Made by a program: the position numbers and the translations under genes | The notes under the pieces: generated by a model | What the model was told of the DNA's origin: nothing | Database searches by the model: none | What the model saw: only the letters and a program-made list of their open reading frames with translations | Shown: positions 59,226-64,000 of the stretch, piece by piece | Position numbering within the stretch: the first letter of the stretch is position 1 | Layout of the letters: each line of letters opens with the position of its first letter | NCBI GenBank assembly: GCA_963693315.1 | Contig: OY856186.1 | Coordinates: 298,350,452 to 298,414,451, forward strand | Origin: Diogma glabrata | Taxonomy: Eukaryota; Arthropoda; Insecta; Diptera; Cylindrotomidae | DNA: 64,000 nt | Reading direction: 5' to 3'

Positions 59226-59993
59226 TAATAAGCCAACTGACTTAATTTATAATATACAATCTTTTTTCTGTTGTTTTGTTTGTTTTAAAGTTAGATTAAT
59301 TTAGTTAATTAGATTTAGGCTAGATTGTCTAGAATAAGGGCAAGCTTGAACTCTATCCATAAAACTTATAAATATTAATATAAAAAGAAAAACTTAGTTA
59401 TTAACTACGCAATTTGCTGTAAAGTTAAGCTCGAAACTGATCTCAGATTTATTTATTGTAATTGTTGAGGTTCACCCTATATAAATATTTAATATTTTTC
59501 TTTTAAATTTAAAATAATCGTTGGTTATCCTTTTTTAGTTTACTTTTATTATATGTCATAAACATTTTAAAATCTTTATTAACGTAAAATCCACTTTTTC
59601 TCAAAATAAATTTAACATCTGGCATGCAGATTTTCATTTTTTATAATTTCGGAAATTCCCAAATATTAATAATAAAACTTTCAATAATTTCTTCCCTTTC
59701 CTTATTTTGTTTAACTTTATTTTCATATTTGTTTCAACTCCCTTTACAATTGATAACCAATGATAACCAATGAAATTAGTTTTACTCTTAGTTTTTTAAT
59801 TTGGACCACCTTAAAATTTATTAAATTTATTTTTATTAAAGAAATAAAAAAAAATCAACCTTGCATTCTTAGAAAAAATTATTTTTTAGCAGTCTCATCT
59901 AAGATACCTATCAATATATATATATACATGTTAAACATAAATAAAAATAAATAAAATCATATAATTTAATTTAAAATAAAAAAAAAAAAAAAA
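59226..59993 (+). mobile_element. 3' untranslated region and poly(A) tail of the Jockey-like element
   Basis: A/T-rich sequence without coding potential ends in a 16-base A run that directly precedes GTGTTTTATATAAC. The A run marks the reverse-transcription start of the LINE. Confidence 0.55.
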
Positions 59994-59994
59994 G

Positions 59995-60110
59995 TGTTTT
60001 ATATAACAGTACGAACAATAATTATTCCTTTTGATTAAGTTGAAAGGAATGAGAGCTTAGGGCAACTAGCAAATCTAGTTGTTTTGTATAATTAAGCTCC
60101 AACAACAACA
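59995..60110 (+). mobile_element. Candidate 5' LTR of the BEL/Pao element
   Basis: The segment starts TGTTTTATATAACAGTACGA and ends CCAACAACAACA, giving the TGTT...AACA symmetry of LTR ends, and sits one base before a primer-binding site. TATATAA lies near its start. At 116 bp it is short for a BEL/Pao LTR, so it may be truncated at its 5' side. The 3' LTR lies outside the window. Confidence 0.4.
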
Positions 60111-60111
60111 T

Positions 60112-60131
60112 TGGTCCTTCGAGCCGGATTC
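60112..60131 (+). other. Primer-binding site, tRNA-Tyr type
   Basis: TGGTCCTTCGAGCCGGATTC is, from memory of tRNA 3' ends, complementary to the acceptor and T arm of tRNA-Tyr, and is a pattern seen in BEL/Pao elements. It marks where minus-strand synthesis begins. Confidence 0.65.
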
Positions 60132-60593
60132 AACAATACGGATTTGAGACTATCGTATTAGCTTGCAACGTAACGCAACGTTAATCATAATATAAAAAAT
60201 AATAGTTCAATATAAAAAAAATAATATAAAACAAAGTGTGTGATAAAATGTACAATATGCAGTGAAACATAAAAACAATCTAAAATTATAATTACACATG
60301 TATACGTATATATTAAAAGCCTGCAACGCAACGCAGCAAAGTGTTTTAAAAATATTATTGTGAATAAAAGAAAAATCTGCAACGAAACGCAGTTTTTCAA
60401 AGAAGTGACAAACAATTACATTCAACATTACATTACGTTTAATTGGAGGAACCAACCACATATAGTTGACGAAAAAACTACATATTTTACAAGAAAACAT
60501 CAAAGGTGGTAAGTCTCTCTATTTTATTTGTTAAAAAATTGCCGTTTTTTATACCTTTATTTTAATTTCTACTCGTGTTAAAATCGTGTTAAA
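60132..60593 (+). promoter_or_regulatory. 5' leader of the BEL/Pao element
   Basis: The motif CTGCAACGCAACGCAG, able to form a CTGC/GCAG hairpin, occurs near 60321-60336, as CTGCAACGAAACGCAG near 60378-60393, and in weaker form (TTGCAACGTAACGCAACG) near 60162. It may act in RNA dimerisation or packaging; that is inference. The start codon at 60594 follows AATCGTGTTAAA. Confidence 0.4.
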
Positions 60594-63500
60594 ATGTCTG
60601 ACATTTCATTAATCGAACGTTCTAGTGAAGATGTCAAAAGTATTTCCCATTTCGTTAAACAACGTGGTGTTTTAAAAGGCAAACTCACGCGGTTTAAAAA
60701 GTTTGTTGATGACATATCAAAATGTGACGACATTCTTCAATTAAAAAAAAGAACAGATTCAATTTATAAAGACTTCGAGAAATATGAACGTGTTCAAGAC
60801 GAATTAGATTTGTTATGTAGGGAAAATGAATTGGACGGACAGATAACAGAACGTACTATATTTTCAGACGCCTTCTATGAGTACACATCGAAGGCTGAAA
60901 CTTTCTTAAACAACCATAAACCCGATAGTACAAATACAATATCGATTCCAGTCGGCGTTGAAGACGAAAATTTAACGCCACCTTTAATCTCAAATACAGT
61001 AGATCCAACTTCAAGTTCTAATATTCATTCTTCAAACGAACTTTCAATTTCGCATGTAAAAATGCCAACTATGCAGTTACCCAAATTTAATAACACTTGT
61101 GAAAACTGGCCAAGTTTCGCCGATTCATTCAAAGCATCCATTCATAATAATTCAAGATTACGAGACTCTGAAAAACTGATGTATTTAAAATCTTGCTTAA
61201 CCGGAAAGGCACTTTTTAAAATAGAATCTATTGAAACAACAGATCGTCATTATAATTTAGCTTGGTCTATTTTGGAAAAAAGTTTTGACAATCCCGTTGC
61301 CGCTGCTAACAAACGAATAAAAGCAATCTTTGAAATACCTCATTGTACAAAAGCAACGGAAAAATCGATTGGTAAAATTATTGATGTTGCGACTAAACAT
61401 TATTGTGCCTTGGAAGCCTTAAATAAACCTTTTCTAGAAGCATTTCCAGTTTACGCTATAACATCAAAATTAGATGAAGAAACCCGTCGTAAATGGAAAG
61501 AACTAAATCAAAAAATTGAATTTCCATCCATGCATGAGTTGTTACAGTTTTTACATGAAAGACAACGCGTTTTAGAAGAAGATAGTGAAAAAAAACCAAA
61601 TCATGCAGGTCCCTCTCTTGCTAAACGCAAAATTCCAAATTTAAAAAATTCTCATACTACCTTAACTTCAACTGAAAACTCTACAAAGCTCCCAATAGCA
61701 TGTAATCTGTGTAAAGGTCCTCATTATACATCAGCTTGTGATACATTCGAAAATAAAACCTCAAGTGAGCGTTTTGATTTAATAAAAAACGCCAGGCTTT
61801 GTATTAATTGTTTTCGTTCAAATCATACGGTTTCTACATGTCAATCTCTATCGAGATGTAAAACCTGCCATAAAAAGCATCATACACTTCTTCATCACGA
61901 ACCTGAAAATACCATTGTGTCAAAGTTCGCTAAATTATATGCTAACGTATCATCACAAGTTCTACTTTCCACAGCAATTATAAATATACTTGACAAAGAC
62001 AACAATTCTCACGAATGTCGAATACTGCTAGATTCTGGTTCTCAATCAAATTTTATAACTGAGCGCTTTGCTTCTATTCTAAAACTTCCTCAAACACAAA
62101 TTAATATACCTGTAATCGGCATTCATCAAATTCAAACCAATATCTCTAAATCTATAGTGGCTAAAATTATTTCAAGAAGCACACGATATACTAAAGAGCT
62201 TAATTTTCTCATTATTCCAAAAATTACTGGTCGATTGCCATCTATTCAGCTATGCAAAAATCAGTTAACCATTCCAACCAATATAACCCTTGCTGATCCA
62301 GAATTTGATAAACCACGCGATATCGATGCTCTACTGGGCGCTGAGATATTTTATAATTTACTTTCCATCGGTCAAATTGCAATAGCTAAACCTTCCGCGG
62401 TTTTGCAAAAAACTCAACTTGGTTGGATAATATCTGGTAGGATTCTAAACGAAGATCCTCAAGAACCAGTTATGTGTAACATTTCATTAGACATTTTAAA
62501 TACAAATATTACTAGGTTTTGGGAGATTGAAGAAGGCCCTAACAAAAAACTTTTATCGGTTGAAGATCAAGAGTGTGAATCTCATTTTGCACAACATACT
62601 AAACGTGATGAAATAACTGGTAAATTCATAGTAAAACTGCCTTTTAGTACTAACAAACCAAACCTTGGAAATTCATATAATTCGGCATTGAGACGATTTT
62701 TATCTTTAGAGCATTCCTTTGTTGATAAGCCCAAACAGTGGAAGCAATACGTTGATTTTATGCGAGAATACGAAAAGTTAAACCACATGTCACTTTGCGA
62801 AAATCATAACACAAACGAAGGTTACTATTTGCCTCATCACGCCGTATTCAAAGCTTCCAGTTTAACAACAAAAATACGTGTGGTTTTTGACGCATCTGCC
62901 AAGACAACCACTGGCATTTCACTAAATGACGTTTTGTTAGTTGGGCCCAAGGTTCAGGATGACTTATTTTTTCTAACCTTACGATTTCGAGTACACGTCT
63001 ATGTTTTAACAGCTGACGCTGAAAAAATGTATAGACAAATTATAGTTCATCCAGAACATAGAATATACCAAAAAATATTATGGAGATACTCTAGCGAAAC
63101 GCCAGTTCAAGTTTTTCAATTAAATACCGTTACATATGGCCAAGCCCCTTCTTCTTATTTATCTGCGAAAATTCTACATAAACTAGCCGACGATGAAAGG
63201 GTTAATTATCCAGTTGCTGCTCGTATCCTCTACGAAGATTTTTACGTAGACGATTTACTAACAGGTGCTGAAACTTTTGATGAAGCCTTGTTGATTAGAA
63301 ATGAATTAATTGCTGTGACGAAGACTGCTGGTATAAATTTACGTCAATGGTCTTCTAACGAGCCAAAACTTACTAACGATCTTGTTGATAAATCTGATGA
63401 CAAATATATTAAATTAGATCTTGATGAAAATATAAAAACATTAGGCATTCAATGGAATCCTAAAAAAGATTTAATTTGTTATACAGTTAATTTAGACTGT

Positions 63501-64000
63501 AATACTACTAAGATCACTAAACGAATAATCCTTTCAGAAATTGCCCGCTTATTTGACCCTTTGGGTCTAGTTGGCCCCACTATCGTTAAAGCAAAAATAC
63601 TAATGCAAACTTTATGGCAGCTTAAACTTGAATGGGACGAATCCATTCCCGCTGACCTTTATACTTTCTGGATGCAATATCGATCTGAATTACCATTGTT
63701 AGAGAAAATGTCAATACCACGGAGAACAATATTGGGCGAACGAACAACCTTACAACTTCATGGATTTTCTGATGCAAGTGAACGCGCATATGGTGCATGT
63801 CTATATATTCGTTCCGAAGACAACTATGGTCATTGTACATCTGTTATTTTAAACTCCAAATCTCGTGTAGCGCCATTAAAATCTCGTTCTATACCGCGAC
63901 TAGAACTTTGTGCTGCTCATCTTCTTTCAAATCTCGTTGAAGTCACATTACAAGCATTAAAAAATATAAAATTTGATGACATATATCTTTGGAGCGACTC
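60594..64000 (+). CDS. BEL/Pao retrotransposon Gag-Pol polyprotein (partial, runs off the window)
   Basis: The frame opens MSDISLIERSSEDVKSISHF and stays open for at least 1135 codons. Order: Gag-like domain (residues 1 to about 330, with MPTMQLPKFNNTCENWPSFA at about 161); three Cys/His knuckles (CNLCKGPHYTSACD from 370, CINCFRSNHTVSTC, CKTCHKKHHTLLHH); an aspartic protease with LLDSGSQSNFI (Asp at 480); reverse transcriptase with RVVFDASAKTTTGISLNDVL, LTADAEKMYRQI and FYVDDLL (about 884); and RNase H beginning LHGFSDASERAYGACLY (about 1057). Integrase would follow outside the window. Gag and pol share one frame, as usual in BEL/Pao. It is the only long open frame here, indicating a recent and possibly active copy. 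The start was chosen as the first ATG after a leader with stops. Confidence 0.93.
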   Translation, partial: MSDISLIERSSEDVKSISHFVKQRGVLKGKLTRFKKFVDDISKCDDILQLKKRTDSIYKDFEKYERVQDELDLLCRENELDGQITERTIFSDAFYEYTSKAETFLNNHKPDSTNTISIPVGVEDENLTPPLISNTVDPTSSSNIHSSNELSISHVKMPTMQLPKFNNTCENWPSFADSFKASIHNNSRLRDSEKLMYLKSCLTGKALFKIESIETTDRHYNLAWSILEKSFDNPVAAANKRIKAIFEIPHCTKATEKSIGKIIDVATKHYCALEALNKPFLEAFPVYAITSKLDEETRRKWKELNQKIEFPSMHELLQFLHERQRVLEEDSEKKPNHAGPSLAKRKIPNLKNSHTTLTSTENSTKLPIACNLCKGPHYTSACDTFENKTSSERFDLIKNARLCINCFRSNHTVSTCQSLSRCKTCHKKHHTLLHHEPENTIVSKFAKLYANVSSQVLLSTAIINILDKDNNSHECRILLDSGSQSNFITERFASILKLPQTQINIPVIGIHQIQTNISKSIVAKIISRSTRYTKELNFLIIPKITGRLPSIQLCKNQLTIPTNITLADPEFDKPRDIDALLGAEIFYNLLSIGQIAIAKPSAVLQKTQLGWIISGRILNEDPQEPVMCNISLDILNTNITRFWEIEEGPNKKLLSVEDQECESHFAQHTKRDEITGKFIVKLPFSTNKPNLGNSYNSALRRFLSLEHSFVDKPKQWKQYVDFMREYEKLNHMSLCENHNTNEGYYLPHHAVFKASSLTTKIRVVFDASAKTTTGISLNDVLLVGPKVQDDLFFLTLRFRVHVYVLTADAEKMYRQIIVHPEHRIYQKILWRYSSETPVQVFQLNTVTYGQAPSSYLSAKILHKLADDERVNYPVAARILYEDFYVDDLLTGAETFDEALLIRNELIAVTKTAGINLRQWSSNEPKLTNDLVDKSDDKYIKLDLDENIKTLGIQWNPKKDLICYTVNLDCNTTKITKRIILSEIARLFDPLGLVGPTIVKAKILMQTLWQLKLEWDESIPADLYTFWMQYRSELPLLEKMSIPRRTILGERTTLQLHGFSDASERAYGACLYIRSEDNYGHCTSVILNSKSRVAPLKSRSIPRLELCAAHLLSNLVEVTLQALKNIKFDDIYLWSD

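Overview
This window is AT-rich, gene-poor eukaryotic DNA dominated by transposable elements in many stages of decay. Spliced reading frames with GT/AG junctions, the mix of element families (BEL/Pao, Ty3/gypsy, Jockey- and R1-like non-LTR elements, Penelope-like elements with GIY-YIG nuclease, hAT, PIF/Harbinger, pogo/Tigger, Crypton-type tyrosine recombinase) and insect-like fragments of RPB8 and mitochondrial isoleucyl-tRNA synthetase suggest an arthropod, most likely an insect. I see no intact host gene. The host-derived pieces are an RPB8 pseudogene (47.4 kb), an IARS2-like fragment that keeps an intron (38.6 kb), a decayed F-box/leucine-rich gene (33.2-34.4 kb) and two spliced zinc-finger exons (19.3-19.8 kb).

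Layout. 0-9 kb: AT-rich filler with a decayed gypsy integrase, a tRNA-like SINE trace, a duplicated 160-bp unit flanking a MITE, and an LTR-retrotransposon primer-binding site. 9-16.2 kb: copies of two dispersed repeat families, then a 3.4-kb hAT element with an exact 8-bp target duplication. 16.2-23 kb: SINE, Tigger transposase remnant, zinc-finger exons, then three non-LTR fragments on the minus strand. 23-27 kb: a Harbinger locus in which the Myb-like accessory gene lies between inverted copies of the transposase tail. 28-31.4 kb: two abutting foldback elements, a gypsy remnant split by a MITE, and another non-LTR fragment. 31.7-33.2 kb: a degenerate minisatellite. 34.5-37.3 kb: more foldbacks and a TIR element with a 264-bp palindrome. 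41-46.2 kb: a second hAT with exact TSD and a nested foldback, then a 1.67-kb element with about 510-bp terminal inverted repeats. 46-56.5 kb: two Crypton-like tyrosine-recombinase genes with long imperfect palindromes nearby, two Penelope-like elements, and a (TA)n expansion in one arm of an inverted duplication. 57.7-60 kb: a dead Jockey-like element whose poly(A) tail abuts the 5' end of a BEL/Pao element.

The only long open frame is the BEL/Pao gag-pol, open from 60594 to the window edge. It therefore looks recent, while nearly everything else carries frameshifts and stops. Points most worth following up: the palindromes near both tyrosine-recombinase loci; hammerhead-like motifs shared by the Penelope-like element flank and a distant palindrome; the long-TIR element with a small spliced acidic ORF; and the Harbinger inverted duplication. 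All homology calls come from reading motifs by eye; no search or folding was run.
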